Positions 1 to 9,644 of a stretch of 64,000 nucleotides of DNA are shown here, piece after piece. Position 1 is the stretch's first letter. Each line of letters starts with the position of its first letter. The notes beneath the pieces are model-generated. The model was not told the DNA's origin. It was given only the letters and a program-made list of their open reading frames with translations, and did no database searches. A program made the translations under genes and the position numbers. Source of the DNA: Microvirga solisilvae (GTDB lineage: Bacteria; Pseudomonadota; Alphaproteobacteria; Rhizobiales; Beijerinckiaceae); the NCBI RefSeq assembly GCF_022808595.1, contig NZ_JAKUCN010000001.1, positions 372,001 through 436,000 on the forward strand, in the 5' to 3' direction.

Positions 1-987
1 CTTGGCTTGGCTGTCACGCTGGCGGTGGTGCTGCCGTGGTTCATTGCCATCGCGATCAAAAGCGGTGGCGCATTCTATTCGCAGGCCGTGGGGCACGACA
101 TGCTGGGCAAGGTCGGCACCGCTCAGAAGTATCATTGGGCGCCGCCCGGCTTCTATCTGATATCGTTCTTCGCCACCTTCTGGCCGGGTGCGATCCTTGC
201 CGCCATTGCGGTGCCCTTCGCTTGGATCCACCGCAAGGAGGAGCAGGTCGCCTTCGCGCTCGCTTGGATCGTGCCGTCCTGGATCGTCTTCGAGGCTGTG
301 CCGACCAAGCTGCCCCATTACACCCTGCCGCTGCTGCCGGCAGTGGCCATCGTGACAATCATGGCGATCTCCCGCCATTTCGTCGGGCCTCACCGCCCCC
401 TGGCGAAGCTGTCGACAATTCTCATTCCCTTTATCCCGGTAGGCCTGACCATCGGCCTCTCGGCGGCCAATTGGTCCTTCGACGGTACGCTGCCTTTCCG
501 CGCGCTGCCTGCCCTGGTGGCCGCCTGCGCATTGGCTTTTTATGCCTGGTGGCTCTTCGTCAGGAATCGCCTGCTGAGCAGCCTCTGGGCGAGCTTTGTC
601 GCCTCCGTCTGTTTGGCCATAGGGGTCTTTGGGTTCGCTCAGCTCGACCTCCGTTCCCTGAAGATATCGGATCGCTTGGCCGAGCAGGCTCAGAATTTCC
701 GGGGCAAGACCATCATCGCCACCTTGGGATACCGGGAGCCCAGCCTGGTCTTCCTCACGAGCACCAATCTGCAGATGCTCGATACGGGAGCGGAAGCCTC
801 TGCTTTGATGAAGCAGCATGGCTGCACCATGGTCTTTGTGGAAAAGCGCTTCGAGAAAGAGTTCCAGACAGAGAACGAACGTCTCGGAGTGAAGCCTGCG
901 CTCTCGACCCGCGTCACGGGTTTCAATATCAACAGCGGACGGCGCGTGGATATCGGTGTCTATACCGTCTCGTCCGGCTGCATATGA
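1..987 (+). CDS. ArnT-like lipid A glycosyltransferase, C-terminal part (5' truncated by window)
   Basis: The reading frame is open from the first base, so the N-terminus lies outside the window. The visible 328 codons form a polytopic inner-membrane protein with about six hydrophobic segments. They contain a TKLPHYTLPLLPA stretch, which is typical of the GT-C family that includes ArnT (undecaprenyl-phosphate aminoarabinose transferase) and other dolichyl/undecaprenyl-phosphate sugar-dependent transferases. The last 120 residues form a soluble tail. The next two genes on the same strand are a polyprenyl-phosphate glycosyltransferase and a LAB_N protein, which supports a role in sugar modification of lipid A or another envelope glycan. 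The sugar transferred cannot be told from the sequence. Confidence 0.8.
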   Translation, partial: LGLAVTLAVVLPWFIAIAIKSGGAFYSQAVGHDMLGKVGTAQKYHWAPPGFYLISFFATFWPGAILAAIAVPFAWIHRKEEQVAFALAWIVPSWIVFEAVPTKLPHYTLPLLPAVAIVTIMAISRHFVGPHRPLAKLSTILIPFIPVGLTIGLSAANWSFDGTLPFRALPALVAACALAFYAWWLFVRNRLLSSLWASFVASVCLAIGVFGFAQLDLRSLKISDRLAEQAQNFRGKTIIATLGYREPSLVFLTSTNLQMLDTGAEASALMKQHGCTMVFVEKRFEKEFQTENERLGVKPALSTRVTGFNINSGRRVDIGVYTVSSGCI

Positions 988-1004
988 TTCCTTCTCTCAA
1001 GAGG

Positions 1005-1021
1005 GGGCCCGCTGCGGGCCC
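1005..1021 (+). other. Intercistronic GC hairpin between the two glycosyltransferase genes
   Basis: A perfect 7-bp inverted repeat (GGGCCCG, loop CTG, CGGGCCC) lies in the 41-nt gap between the ArnT-like and DPM1-like genes. No T-tract follows, and the next start codon is only 7 nt downstream. It is therefore more likely an mRNA processing or translation-modulating hairpin than a terminator. Confidence 0.35.
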
Positions 1022-1028
1022 TTGATCG

Positions 1029-1760
1029 ATGACCGACCTTACCCCGGCTCCGCGCCTCAGCGTCGTGGTGCCTGTCAAGAACGAAGCCTTGAACATCCTG
1101 CCCCTCGTGGAGGAGATCGAGCGCGCTTGCTCGGCCCTCACACCGTTCGAGGTGATCTACGTGGATGACGGCTCCACCGACGACACAGCCCAACAGGTGC
1201 TGGCCGCCCGCACGACCCGGCCCTGGCTGCGGCTGGTGCGGCATGAGGCAAGCTGCGGGCAGAGCGCGGCGGTGCGCACCGGCGTCCATGCCGCGCGAGG
1301 GCCGATCATCGCCACTCTCGATGGGGATGGGCAAAACGATCCGGCCTTTATTCCGCAAATGGTGGCGGCGCTCGACGATCAGTCCGTGGGGATCGTGGCC
1401 GGCCAGCGTCTCGGACGCAAAGGCACAGCCAAGCGCTGGCAGTCGAAGATCGCCAATGGCGTGCGTGGACGCGTTCTCAAGGACGGCACGCGCGACACCG
1501 GCTGCGGACTGAAGGCCTTCCGTCGAGACATCTATATGCGCCTGCCGTATTTCGACGCCCTCCATCGCTTCATGCCCGCGCTCGTCAAGCGGGAGGGCTA
1601 TAAGATCGCCCATGTCGACGTGGTGGACCGTCCTCGCCATGCGGGCCAATCGAATTACGGTTTGTTCGACCGCCTGTGGGTTGGCATCCTCGATCTTGCG
1701 GGTGTGTGGTGGCTCATCCGCCGCCGTCGCCGTGTACCCGTTTCCCAAGAAATCCTTTAA
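1029..1760 (+). CDS. GT2 family glycosyltransferase (DPM1/ArnC-like)
   Basis: This 243-residue cytoplasmic GT-A enzyme probably transfers a sugar from a nucleotide donor to a polyprenyl phosphate, supplying the lipid-linked donor used by the ArnT-like membrane transferase upstream. Visible motifs are the N-terminal VVVPVKNEA strand, DDGSTDD at 46-52 for nucleotide binding, and LDGDGQNDP at 97-105 containing the metal-binding DxD. A QSNYG motif near the C-terminus is typical of dolichol-phosphate-mannose-synthase-like proteins. The two C-terminal transmembrane helices of ArnC or GtrB are absent, so it resembles the short DPM1 form. The start follows a hairpin, with ATG at 1029. The next gene begins 13 nt after its stop, which suggests an operon. 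Confidence 0.85.
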   Translation: MTDLTPAPRLSVVVPVKNEALNILPLVEEIERACSALTPFEVIYVDDGSTDDTAQQVLAARTTRPWLRLVRHEASCGQSAAVRTGVHAARGPIIATLDGDGQNDPAFIPQMVAALDDQSVGIVAGQRLGRKGTAKRWQSKIANGVRGRVLKDGTRDTGCGLKAFRRDIYMRLPYFDALHRFMPALVKREGYKIAHVDVVDRPRHAGQSNYGLFDRLWVGILDLAGVWWLIRRRRRVPVSQEIL

Positions 1761-1773
1761 GGCGAGTTCTCCG

Positions 1774-2118
1774 ATGCTGATGCGCCTGTCTCACGATATC
1801 GGGCTGTATTTCTACGATATCGTTGTCACCCGCTTCGACCTCTGGGCCGCCTTCGGCGTCATCGCGCAGTTCGTTTTCGGCGCGCGCTTCATCGTGCAAT
1901 GGATCGCGAGCGAGAAGGCCGAGAGGAGCGTCGTTCCCATGGCCTTCTGGTTCCTGTCCATCGCCGGCGGATTGATGACGCTGGTCTATGGCTTCGTGCG
2001 CCGCGACATCGTGATCATCTCCGGCCAGGCACTCTCGATCTTCATTTACGTGCGCAATCTCATGCTGATTGCGAAAGAGACGAGGAAGGCAAAGGCGGAA
2101 GCGGAAATGCAGACCTAA
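1774..2118 (+). CDS. LAB_N (lipid A biosynthesis N-terminal) domain membrane protein
   Basis: This 114-residue protein has three predicted transmembrane helices and a charged C-terminal tail (KETRKAKAEAE). Segments such as GARFIVQWIASEKAERSVVP match the LAB_N family, small membrane proteins that accompany GT2 and ArnT-like enzymes and are thought to act in lipid A or membrane-glycolipid modification. I place the start at ATG 1774, because AAGGCGAG sits 6 nt upstream. The same frame is open further upstream but overlaps the glycosyltransferase gene. Its last 4 bases overlap the end of the convergent metC gene. Confidence 0.8.
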   Translation: MLMRLSHDIGLYFYDIVVTRFDLWAAFGVIAQFVFGARFIVQWIASEKAERSVVPMAFWFLSIAGGLMTLVYGFVRRDIVIISGQALSIFIYVRNLMLIAKETRKAKAEAEMQT

Positions 2119-3299
2119 TCCGTCTCCCGCAGGCGCTTGAAGCCCGCATCCAGGTCGCGTTTAAGGTCTTCCAGGTCCTCAAGGCCGATATGGAAGCGCA
2201 GGGCATGTCCGCCGGGCGCCCATTTGGTTGCTGTCCGATAAGTCGCGCAGTTGAATGGGATCACCAGGCTCTCAAAGCCGCCCCATGAATAGCCCATGCC
2301 GAAGAGAGCCAACCCGTCGAGCATGGCGGCGAGAGCCTTGTCCGAACACGGCTTGAGGATGACGGAGAAGAGACCGGACGATCCCTTGAAGTCCCGCTTC
2401 CAGATTTCGTGACCTTTGTAGGTGGGTAGCGCCGGGTGGAGCACCTGCGCCACTTCAGGGCGCTCTTCCAGCCACTGCGCCATTTCCAAGGCCTGCTTTT
2501 CATGCTCGCGCAGGCGCAGCGCCATGGTACGCAACCCGCGCAAGCCTAGGAAAACATCCTCCGGGCCAGGGCATGCGGCGAAGGCTTCGTAAGCAGCGCG
2601 CAGGTCCTTGAAGCAGCGTTCATTAGCCGAAACCATACCGAGCAGCAGGTCCGATCCGCCACTCAGGTACTTGGTGCCCGCCTCGATGGCGATGTCGACG
2701 CCGCGCTCATGGGGCGGGAAGAGCAGGGGAGTCGCCCAGGTGTTGTCCATGAGCACGACCGCGCCATGCCGATGCGCCACCTCCGCAATGGCGGGGATAT
2801 CCTGCATCTCGAGAGATTGGGAACCAGGTGCTTCCGTAAAGACCGCCGCCGTGTTCGGGCGGATCAAATCGCTGATTCCAGCGCCGATTGACGGATCGTA
2901 ATAGGTTGTTTCCACACCAAATTTCTTGAGCATTCCCTCGCAGAATTGCCGTGTGGGCAGGTAGACGGAATCGGTCATCAAAAGGTGGTCGCCAGCCTTG
3001 AGGCAGGACATGAGGGCGACCGTGACGGCCGCAAGGCCGGATGGGGCCAGCACGGTGCCCGCAGCTCCGGTGATATCCGTCCATGCTTTCTCGAGCGCCT
3101 CCGTCGTCGGTGTGCCCTTCGTCCCATAGGTATAGCGGCCCCGGCGATGCAGCAGATCGTCTGTCGTGGGGTAAAGAACCGTGGACCCGCGATAGATTGG
3201 GGTATTCACGAAACCGTGCTGCTCGGAGGGGTCTCGGCCGGCATAAACGAGGCGGGTGCGTTCTGCGAGGTCGGTCGACTTGGGAGGAAGTTTGGACAT
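2115..3299 (-). CDS. metC: Cystathionine beta-lyase (Cys/Met metabolism PLP enzyme)
   Basis: A 394-residue fold-type I PLP enzyme that would cleave cystathionine to homocysteine, pyruvate and ammonia in methionine biosynthesis. The PLP Schiff-base lysine is K210 in EAGTKYLSGGSD, and the aspartate that pairs with the pyridine nitrogen is D185 in LMDNTWATP. The YTYGTKGTPTTEALE segment at 57-71 is the phosphate and substrate-binding region of the Cys/Met family. The YSWGGFESL segment near 345 is characteristic of MetC rather than of gamma-synthases. The length is normal for the family. It is monocistronic, divergent from the aap operon and convergent with the LAB_N gene. A cystathionine gamma-lyase activity cannot be excluded by sequence. 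Confidence 0.88.
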   Translation of the reverse strand: MSKLPPKSTDLAERTRLVYAGRDPSEQHGFVNTPIYRGSTVLYPTTDDLLHRRGRYTYGTKGTPTTEALEKAWTDITGAAGTVLAPSGLAAVTVALMSCLKAGDHLLMTDSVYLPTRQFCEGMLKKFGVETTYYDPSIGAGISDLIRPNTAAVFTEAPGSQSLEMQDIPAIAEVAHRHGAVVLMDNTWATPLLFPPHERGVDIAIEAGTKYLSGGSDLLLGMVSANERCFKDLRAAYEAFAACPGPEDVFLGLRGLRTMALRLREHEKQALEMAQWLEERPEVAQVLHPALPTYKGHEIWKRDFKGSSGLFSVILKPCSDKALAAMLDGLALFGMGYSWGGFESLVIPFNCATYRTATKWAPGGHALRFHIGLEDLEDLKRDLDAGFKRLRETD

Positions 3300-3525
3300 C
3301 GGCTCAAGGGCTTGCTGAAGGGGCTTTGATCTGATGCCGAGGGCGGCTTAACGTCAACCCTCAAGGAAAAAGCGTTCCATCAAGACTTGACCAGTGATCA
3401 ATCATAGAATGTGATGGATACCGATGCCGCTTCGTTCGAGGCGGCGTGGAACGGCCTGACCGTGGCTCGGCTGGGGGAATAAAAGAACAGGCGAGCCGAA
3501 TGGAACTTTGGGAGAATATATCAGC

Positions 3526-4545
3526 ATGAAAAAGGCTCTCGTAGCGATTGCCTTCGGCCTGACGGCCAGCGTTTTCGCAACCGGCGCTTCCGCGCAGGCA
3601 ACGCTCAACAGCGTGAAGCAGAAGGGCTTCCTGACCTGCGGCTCGAACACCGGCCTCGCCGGCTTCGGTCTGCCGGACGCCCAGGGCAACTGGACCGGCC
3701 TCGACGTGGATCTCTGCCGCGCCATCGCCGCCGCGATCTTCGACGATCCGACCAAGGTGCGCTACATCCCGCTCGCCGCCAAGGACCGCTTCACCGCGCT
3801 CCAGTCGGGTGAGGTGGACGTGCTGTCCCGTAACTCGACCATGACGATGTCGCGCGACACGCAGCTCGGCCTCGACTTCCCGGCCATCAACTACTTCGAC
3901 GGCCAGGGCTTCATGGTCCGCAAGAAGCTCGGCGTTTCCTCCGCGAAGGAGCTGAACGGCGCTTCGATCTGCACCCAGCAGGGCACCACCACCGAGCTCA
4001 ACCTCGCCGACTACTTCCGTGCGAACAACATGAAGTACGAAGTCGTGGCTTTCGCTACCTCGGACGAGACCTTCAAGGCCTATGACGCCGGCCGCTGCGA
4101 CGCGTTCACCACGGACGCTTCGGGCCTCTACGCCGAACGTCTGCGCGCTTCGGCTCCGGACGATCATATCGTTCTGCCCGAGATCATCTCGAAGGAGCCC
4201 CTCGGCCCGGCAGTCCGTCACGGCGACAACCAGTGGGGTGATATCGTCCGCTGGACGCACAACGCCATGCTGAATGCTGAAGAGCTCGGCGTGACCAAGG
4301 CGAACGTCGACCAGATGAAGACCTCCGACAACCCGGAGATCAAGCGTCTGCTCGGCACCGAGGGCAAGTTCGGTGAGGCCGTCGGCCTGACCAACGACTG
4401 GGCTGTCCGCATCATCAAGCACGTGGGCAACTACGGCGAAGTGTTCGAGAAGAACGTCGGCGAAGGCTCCAAGCTGAAGATCAAGCGCGGCCAGAACGCT
4501 CTCTGGACGAAGGGCGGCCTGCAGTACGGCATCCCGGTTCGCTAA
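3526..4545 (+). CDS. aapJ: General L-amino acid ABC transporter, periplasmic binding protein
   Basis: This is the solute-binding component of the general amino-acid permease. The protein starts with a Sec signal peptide (MKK, hydrophobic core, cleavage near GASA-QA at residues 24-25). It continues as a type II periplasmic binding protein (SBP_bac_3) with the GFLTCGSNTGLAGFG opening and the GLDVDLCRAIAAAIF motif. I chose ATG 3526 over the upstream in-frame TTG at 3508 because GGGAGA lies about 10 nt before it and it gives a clean signal peptide. It is followed by a stem-loop and then aapQ, aapM and aapP. The mature protein of about 315 residues fits AapJ. Confidence 0.92.
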   Translation: MKKALVAIAFGLTASVFATGASAQATLNSVKQKGFLTCGSNTGLAGFGLPDAQGNWTGLDVDLCRAIAAAIFDDPTKVRYIPLAAKDRFTALQSGEVDVLSRNSTMTMSRDTQLGLDFPAINYFDGQGFMVRKKLGVSSAKELNGASICTQQGTTTELNLADYFRANNMKYEVVAFATSDETFKAYDAGRCDAFTTDASGLYAERLRASAPDDHIVLPEIISKEPLGPAVRHGDNQWGDIVRWTHNAMLNAEELGVTKANVDQMKTSDNPEIKRLLGTEGKFGEAVGLTNDWAVRIIKHVGNYGEVFEKNVGEGSKLKIKRGQNALWTKGGLQYGIPVR

Positions 4546-4566
4546 TCGAGCCTTTGAAAGTTTGGG

Positions 4567-4586
4567 GCGCCCGGGTTTCTGGGCGC
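4567..4586 (+). promoter_or_regulatory. aapJ-aapQ intercistronic stem-loop (attenuator or mRNA stabiliser)
   Basis: An 8-bp stem (GCGCCCGG with CTGGGCGC, one G-U pair) and a GTTT loop sit 21 nt after the aapJ stop, followed by a moderately T-rich stretch. Stem-loops at this place in binding-protein-dependent transporters commonly make the binding-protein mRNA more abundant than the permease mRNA. The 152-nt gap agrees with partial termination or 3'-end protection. Confidence 0.55.
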
Positions 4587-4697
4587 TCCTGCTCCTTTAT
4601 AACGATAAAAAACTGCCGGTCGTTCATGGCAGCAACAATTGCATGAACACGGGGGAGGACGGCCTCGATAAACAGCCGTCAAAGGGAATACAGTTCA

Positions 4698-5900
4698 GTG
4701 CAGACCGTTGTCAGTCAGACATCGCCACCCAAAAAGTCGTTTCTCTACGACCCGAAGGTCCGTGGGATTTTCTACCAGGTCCTTCTCGTCGTCATCGTCA
4801 GCTACCTTTTCTATGTGGCTGCGACCAATGCCATCGAGAACCTGCAACGGGCGAAGATCGCCTCCGGGTTCGGCTTCCTCGACAATACCGCAGGCTTCGA
4901 CATCAGCCAGGCGCTGATCCAGTTCAGCGCGGCAGGCTCCAGTTATGGTGATGCCTTCATCGTCGGCCTGCTCAATACCCTGATCGTTTCCGCCATCGGC
5001 ATCTTCTTCACCACGATCCTGGGCTTCCTGATCGGTATCGCGCGCCTCTCCAAGAACTGGATGGTGGCGAAGGTCGCCATGGTCTACGTGGAGACGCTGC
5101 GCAATATCCCGCTGCTCGTGCAACTGCTGTTCTGGTACATCGCCGTTCTCGGACCGCTGCCGCAGCCGCGCAATTCCATTGAGATGGGGGCGGGCTTTTT
5201 CGTCAATTCGCGCGGCCTCTTCATGGCCCGTCCGATCTATGCGGCGGATGCGTGGGCAATCCCGGCCGCATTGGTCATCGGTCTGATCGGTACCTTCCTC
5301 TATCGCCGCTGGGCCAGCGCCCGGCAGGCGGCAACCGGCCAGCAATCGCCCGTCGGGCTCGTGACCCTCGGTCTCGTCGTCGGCCTGCCGATCCTGACCT
5401 GGATCGTGCTCGCCATCGTCGGCGCCAATCCGATCAGCTTCGAGCTGCCGCGCAAGGGCACGTTCAACCTGACAGGCGGCATGCAGATCCTCCCCGAATT
5501 CGTGGCCCTGCTGCTCGGCCTCGTCACCTACACGGCAGCGTTCATCGCCGAGGTGGTGCGCGCCGGCATCCTGGCCGTCTCGAAGGGACAGACGGAAGCC
5601 GCCGGCTCGCTGGGCCTGAAGCCGGCACAGACGCTGCGCCTCGTGGTGATCCCGCAGGCCATGCGCGTCATCGTTCCGCCGCTGACGAGCCAGTATCTCA
5701 ACCTGACGAAGAACTCGTCGCTGGCCGTGGCCATCGGTTATCCCGATCTCGTGCAGGTGTTCATGGGCACCGTACTCAACCAGACAGGCCAGGCCATCGA
5801 AGTCGTCGTCATCACCATGGCCGTGTATCTCACGATCAGCCTCGTGACCTCGGCCCTGATGAACATCTATAACCGCCGTGTGGCGATCGTCGAACGGTAA
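4698..5900 (+). CDS. aapQ: General L-amino acid ABC transporter, permease AapQ
   Basis: A 400-residue inner-membrane permease, the first of the two that pair with AapP. It has an N-terminal helix, a BPD_transp_1 domain and the long insert between the first helices and the core that is typical of AapQ. The cytoplasmic EAA loop is EAAGSLGLKPAQTLRLVVIP, followed by the final helices and a short basic tail. The start is GTG at 4698 with AAAGGGA about 10 nt upstream. aapM begins 9 nt after its stop. Substrate range (broad L-amino acids) is inferred from family and operon order. Confidence 0.9.
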   Translation: MQTVVSQTSPPKKSFLYDPKVRGIFYQVLLVVIVSYLFYVAATNAIENLQRAKIASGFGFLDNTAGFDISQALIQFSAAGSSYGDAFIVGLLNTLIVSAIGIFFTTILGFLIGIARLSKNWMVAKVAMVYVETLRNIPLLVQLLFWYIAVLGPLPQPRNSIEMGAGFFVNSRGLFMARPIYAADAWAIPAALVIGLIGTFLYRRWASARQAATGQQSPVGLVTLGLVVGLPILTWIVLAIVGANPISFELPRKGTFNLTGGMQILPEFVALLLGLVTYTAAFIAEVVRAGILAVSKGQTEAAGSLGLKPAQTLRLVVIPQAMRVIVPPLTSQYLNLTKNSSLAVAIGYPDLVQVFMGTVLNQTGQAIEVVVITMAVYLTISLVTSALMNIYNRRVAIVER

Positions 5901-5909
5901 GGACATCCG

Positions 5910-7229
5910 ATGAGCACCACCGTCGATATCCCTCGCTTCGTGCAGGCCAAGCAGGTGGAGGCGCTGCCTCCGCCGAATCTGGCACGCGGCCCCGTCGCCT
6001 GGATCAGGGAAAACCTGTTCTCCGGCCCCTTCAACACCATCCTGACGCTGGTGGTGTTCTACCTCCTTTATGTCAGCGTTCCGCCGCTGATGAAGTTCCT
6101 CTTCATCGATGCGGTCTGGAGCGGCACGGACCGTGCCGCCTGCCGTGCCGACATGGGTGGTCGCGAGACGGGAGCCTGCTGGGCCTTCATTCGCGACAAG
6201 ATCAGCTACTTCACCTACGGCTCCTACACGGTGTCGGAACGCTGGAGGGTCGATATCTTCTTCGCGCTTCTGGCCATCGGCGTGGGCTGGCTCCTGTGGT
6301 TGCGCGCGCCGCGCCGTGACCTGGGTGCCATCTACTTCTTCTGGCTCTTCCCGGTTTTCTCCTACATCCTACTGACAGGCGGCAATGCCGATTTCAGCGG
6401 CCGGTTTTGGATTGGGTTCCTGATCCTGGGCGCACTCCTCGTCGCACTCCTCGCCTTCCTGGCGGTGATCCTGAAAGCCTCCCTGCGCACGGCGCTGATC
6501 ATCGGCGGCGGCATCGTCGGCGTGATCGGCATCACGCTCGCGCTGATGGACATGGATTTCGGCCTTCGCCACGTGCCGACGGCTCTCTGGGGCGGCATTC
6601 TCGTGACGCTGCTGGTGGCGACGGTCGGCATTGTCTTCTCGCTGCCGTTCGGCATCCTGCTGGCGCTCGGCCGCCGGTCCAAGCTGCCCATCGTGCGGAT
6701 GGCCTCGGTGATCTTCATCGAGTTCGTGCGCGGCGTGCCGCTGATCACCGTGCTCATCATGGCCAACACCATGCTGCCGCTCTTCCTGCCCGGCGACATG
6801 ACGGTTGACCGCCTGATGCGCCCGCTGATCGGCACGGCGTTCTTCGCCTCCGCTTACATGGCAGAGGTGGTGCGCGGCGGTCTTCAGGCCATGCCGAAGG
6901 GACAATATGAGGGCGCCCAGTCACTGGGCCTCAGCTATCCGCAGATGATGATCCTCATCATCCTGCCGCAGGCTCTGCGCATCGTGATCCCGGGCATCGT
7001 GAACACCTTCATCGGCCTGTTCAAGGACACGTCCCTCGTGGCGATCGTGGGCATTTTCGATCTCGTGAAGACCATCGAGGCCTCGCGCATCGATCCCAAT
7101 TGGGCGGCCCCCAGCATCAGTCTGACGGGCTATGCCTTCGCAGCTCTGTTCTATTTCATCTTCTGCTTCGGCATGTCGCGGTACTCGCTCGGTGTCGAGC
7201 GGCGCCTCGCCTCAGGTCATAAGCGCTAA
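5910..7229 (+). CDS. aapM: General L-amino acid ABC transporter, permease AapM
   Basis: A 439-residue permease that would form the heterodimeric membrane channel with AapQ. It has a soluble N-terminal stretch with a proline-rich start and a large periplasmic-facing insert near 70-115 containing three cysteines. A run of hydrophobic helices follows, then the BPD_transp_1 core. The EAA loop reads [20 protein letters not shown], and the conserved [15 protein letters not shown] segment follows. ATG 5910 is preceded by AAGGA at the aapQ stop codon. The aapP start lies 5 nt after its stop. Confidence 0.9.
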   Translation: MSTTVDIPRFVQAKQVEALPPPNLARGPVAWIRENLFSGPFNTILTLVVFYLLYVSVPPLMKFLFIDAVWSGTDRAACRADMGGRETGACWAFIRDKISYFTYGSYTVSERWRVDIFFALLAIGVGWLLWLRAPRRDLGAIYFFWLFPVFSYILLTGGNADFSGRFWIGFLILGALLVALLAFLAVILKASLRTALIIGGGIVGVIGITLALMDMDFGLRHVPTALWGGILVTLLVATVGIVFSLPFGILLALGRRSKLPIVRMASVIFIEFVRGVPLITVLIMANTMLPLFLPGDMTVDRLMRPLIGTAFFASAYMAEVVRGGLQAMPKGQYEGAQSLGLSYPQMMILIILPQALRIVIPGIVNTFIGLFKDTSLVAIVGIFDLVKTIEASRIDPNWAAPSISLTGYAFAALFYFIFCFGMSRYSLGVERRLASGHKR

Positions 7230-7234
7230 AATTC

Positions 7235-8023
<789 letters not shown>

Positions 8024-8047
8024 CTTCAAGGGGTGAAGTTATCTTCG

Positions 8048-8081
8048 TGAAAGTCTATCGCTTTGACGCGATAGACTTTCA
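8048..8081 (+). terminator. 14-bp perfect hairpin after aapP
   Basis: A perfect 14-bp inverted repeat (TGAAAGTCTATCGC and its complement) with a 6-nt loop TTTGAC lies 24 nt after the aapP stop and 12 nt before the next start codon. It is probably the operon's transcription stop or 3' stabiliser. No T-run follows, so factor-independent termination is not assured. It could instead act as an operator or leader structure for the downstream gene. Confidence 0.5.
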
Positions 8082-8093
8082 TGTACGGTCGGC

Positions 8094-8720
8094 ATGCTAA
8101 ATGTTTTCGGATCTGTGATGGCGCTGGATTTCGTCTTTCTTTGGCTCACCGGACCGGGCGGATTGTTGCTGATTGGCATGGGGATCATTGTTCCTTTCCT
8201 CTTCTGGCCCTTGCTCCTGGGCACTCATTATCGGGCAATCGGTTTGATGCCTTTGACCGTTGCCTATGTGAGCGCGCTGACCGGATTGATTGTGATGTCT
8301 CTGGTCTATGGGTATGTCGAGTTTTCAGCGCGGGTCGAAAAAGGCATACTGTCGGAAACGCAACGTTGGTCCGTTGTCCCAGGCTGGACTCTCTACAGCA
8401 CGTTTCTGTCTTTGATCATCGTCCTGCCGGCTCTAGGTCTGATTGCGGTTCCATTTGGCGCTTGGCTGCTTAGGAATCGCCGACTTCATCTCAAAAGTAT
8501 CATCATCAGCCTGACGGTGTTCAGTGTCGGGTTAGCCACATTGTTTTGGGCTTTTCCAGCGAACGATTGGCACCGGACGCATCGTCTGGAATCGTTCGGG
8601 GATTGGCTTGCGGATACTTTTATCCATCTCACATTCATCGGAGCGCCATTCCTGGCGAGCCTCTCTATTTTTGCACCACGGCGCAAAGACGAAGAGGCCC
8701 TGAAAGGAGCGGTTCCGTAG
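8094..8720 (+). CDS. Hypothetical polytopic membrane protein
   Basis: I do not recognise this 208-residue protein. It has about five hydrophobic segments (near 14-40, 46-75, 98-127, 135-157 and 172-193) separated by short loops, and a charged tail ending RRKDEEALKGAVP. Base composition is noticeably less G+C-rich than its neighbours, with codons such as TTG, TTT and ATT frequent, which may mean lower expression or acquisition by transfer. The ATG at 8094 lacks a clear ribosome-binding site, and ATG 8118 is an in-frame alternative. It is probably monocistronic, and its function is unknown. Confidence 0.6.
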   Translation: MLNVFGSVMALDFVFLWLTGPGGLLLIGMGIIVPFLFWPLLLGTHYRAIGLMPLTVAYVSALTGLIVMSLVYGYVEFSARVEKGILSETQRWSVVPGWTLYSTFLSLIIVLPALGLIAVPFGAWLLRNRRLHLKSIIISLTVFSVGLATLFWAFPANDWHRTHRLESFGDWLADTFIHLTFIGAPFLASLSIFAPRRKDEEALKGAVP

Positions 8721-8746
8721 AGTCCGATCTCGATGCTTGATATCGT

Positions 8747-9604
8747 TCAGGCCTGCGTCTTCGCCGGGCCCGTTCCCAGGGGGAGATCTTCCCGCGCTCC
8801 CCAATCGGCCCAGGCGCCGTCATAGATCGCCTTCATCGGCCGACCTGCCACTTCGAGCGCAACGCCGACGATCGCCGCCGAGACGCCCGAGCCGCAGGTC
8901 GTGATGACCGGCTTTTCAGGGTCGATGCCAGCTTCCTTCAAGGCCTGTTCGATACCCGCCTTGTCCTTCAGCTTGCCGTTCTCGACGATGGCGCCGAAGG
9001 GCAGGTTGAGGCTGCCGGGAATGTGCCCGGAGCGAAGACCCGGACGCGGCTCCGGCGCCTCGCCGCGGAAGCGGTCCGCCGGGCGCGCGTCGACCACCTG
9101 AGCGGCATTCGTGCGAAGGGCATCCTGAACGGCATCGGCATCGGCCACGACGCTCGGATTGAAGGATGGCTTGAAGACTTTCGGCTCGCGCCTCCGCTCG
9201 GGCCCGGTTTCGATGGGACGTCCCTCCGCCTTCCAAGCGGGGAACCCGCCTTCGAGGATCGAGACGTTCTTCGCGCCGAAAACCTGGAAGGTCCAACGAA
9301 CTCGTGGCGCGGAGAAAAGTCCCGCGCCGTCATAGACGACGATGGTGGTGTTCTCGTCGATACCCATTTCACCTGCGATCTTCGCGAAGGCCTCGGGCGA
9401 GGGCAGCATATGGGGCAGGGAGGATGAGGTGTCTCTCACGGTGTCGATATCGAAACGCAGCGCACCGGGAATATGGCCTTCCAGAAACTCCGCACCGGGG
9501 TCACGGTTCTGGGTTGGCAGATACCAGGAGCCGTCGATGATGACGACATTTGGATCCTCCAGATGCTCCTGCAGCCGCGCGGTTGAAACGAAGAGCTGAG
9601 ACAT
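8747..9604 (-). CDS. sseA: 3-mercaptopyruvate sulfurtransferase
   Basis: This 285-residue tandem rhodanese would transfer sulfane sulfur from 3-mercaptopyruvate to thiol acceptors or cyanide. The N-terminal rhodanese domain (about 1-130) is the non-catalytic one, with DGAG where a cysteine loop would be. The C-terminal domain (about 150-280) carries the active-site loop CGSGVS at 237-242, and CGSGV(S/T) is the mercaptopyruvate-type signature rather than the thiosulfate-type CRxGx. I chose ATG 9604, with GGGA 8 nt upstream, over ATG 9610. The gene precedes alaX on the opposite side of a 40-nt gap and is transcribed the same way. Confidence 0.88.
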   Translation of the reverse strand: MSQLFVSTARLQEHLEDPNVVIIDGSWYLPTQNRDPGAEFLEGHIPGALRFDIDTVRDTSSSLPHMLPSPEAFAKIAGEMGIDENTTIVVYDGAGLFSAPRVRWTFQVFGAKNVSILEGGFPAWKAEGRPIETGPERRREPKVFKPSFNPSVVADADAVQDALRTNAAQVVDARPADRFRGEAPEPRPGLRSGHIPGSLNLPFGAIVENGKLKDKAGIEQALKEAGIDPEKPVITTCGSGVSAAIVGVALEVAGRPMKAIYDGAWADWGAREDLPLGTGPAKTQA

Positions 9605-9644
9605 GGGCATGTTCCCGATGATTATTGGCCTGAAGATAGAGCGC

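Noticed and set aside
1005-1021. Terminator between the first two genes
   Set aside because: No T-tract follows and the next start codon is 7 nt away, so I list it only as a hairpin.
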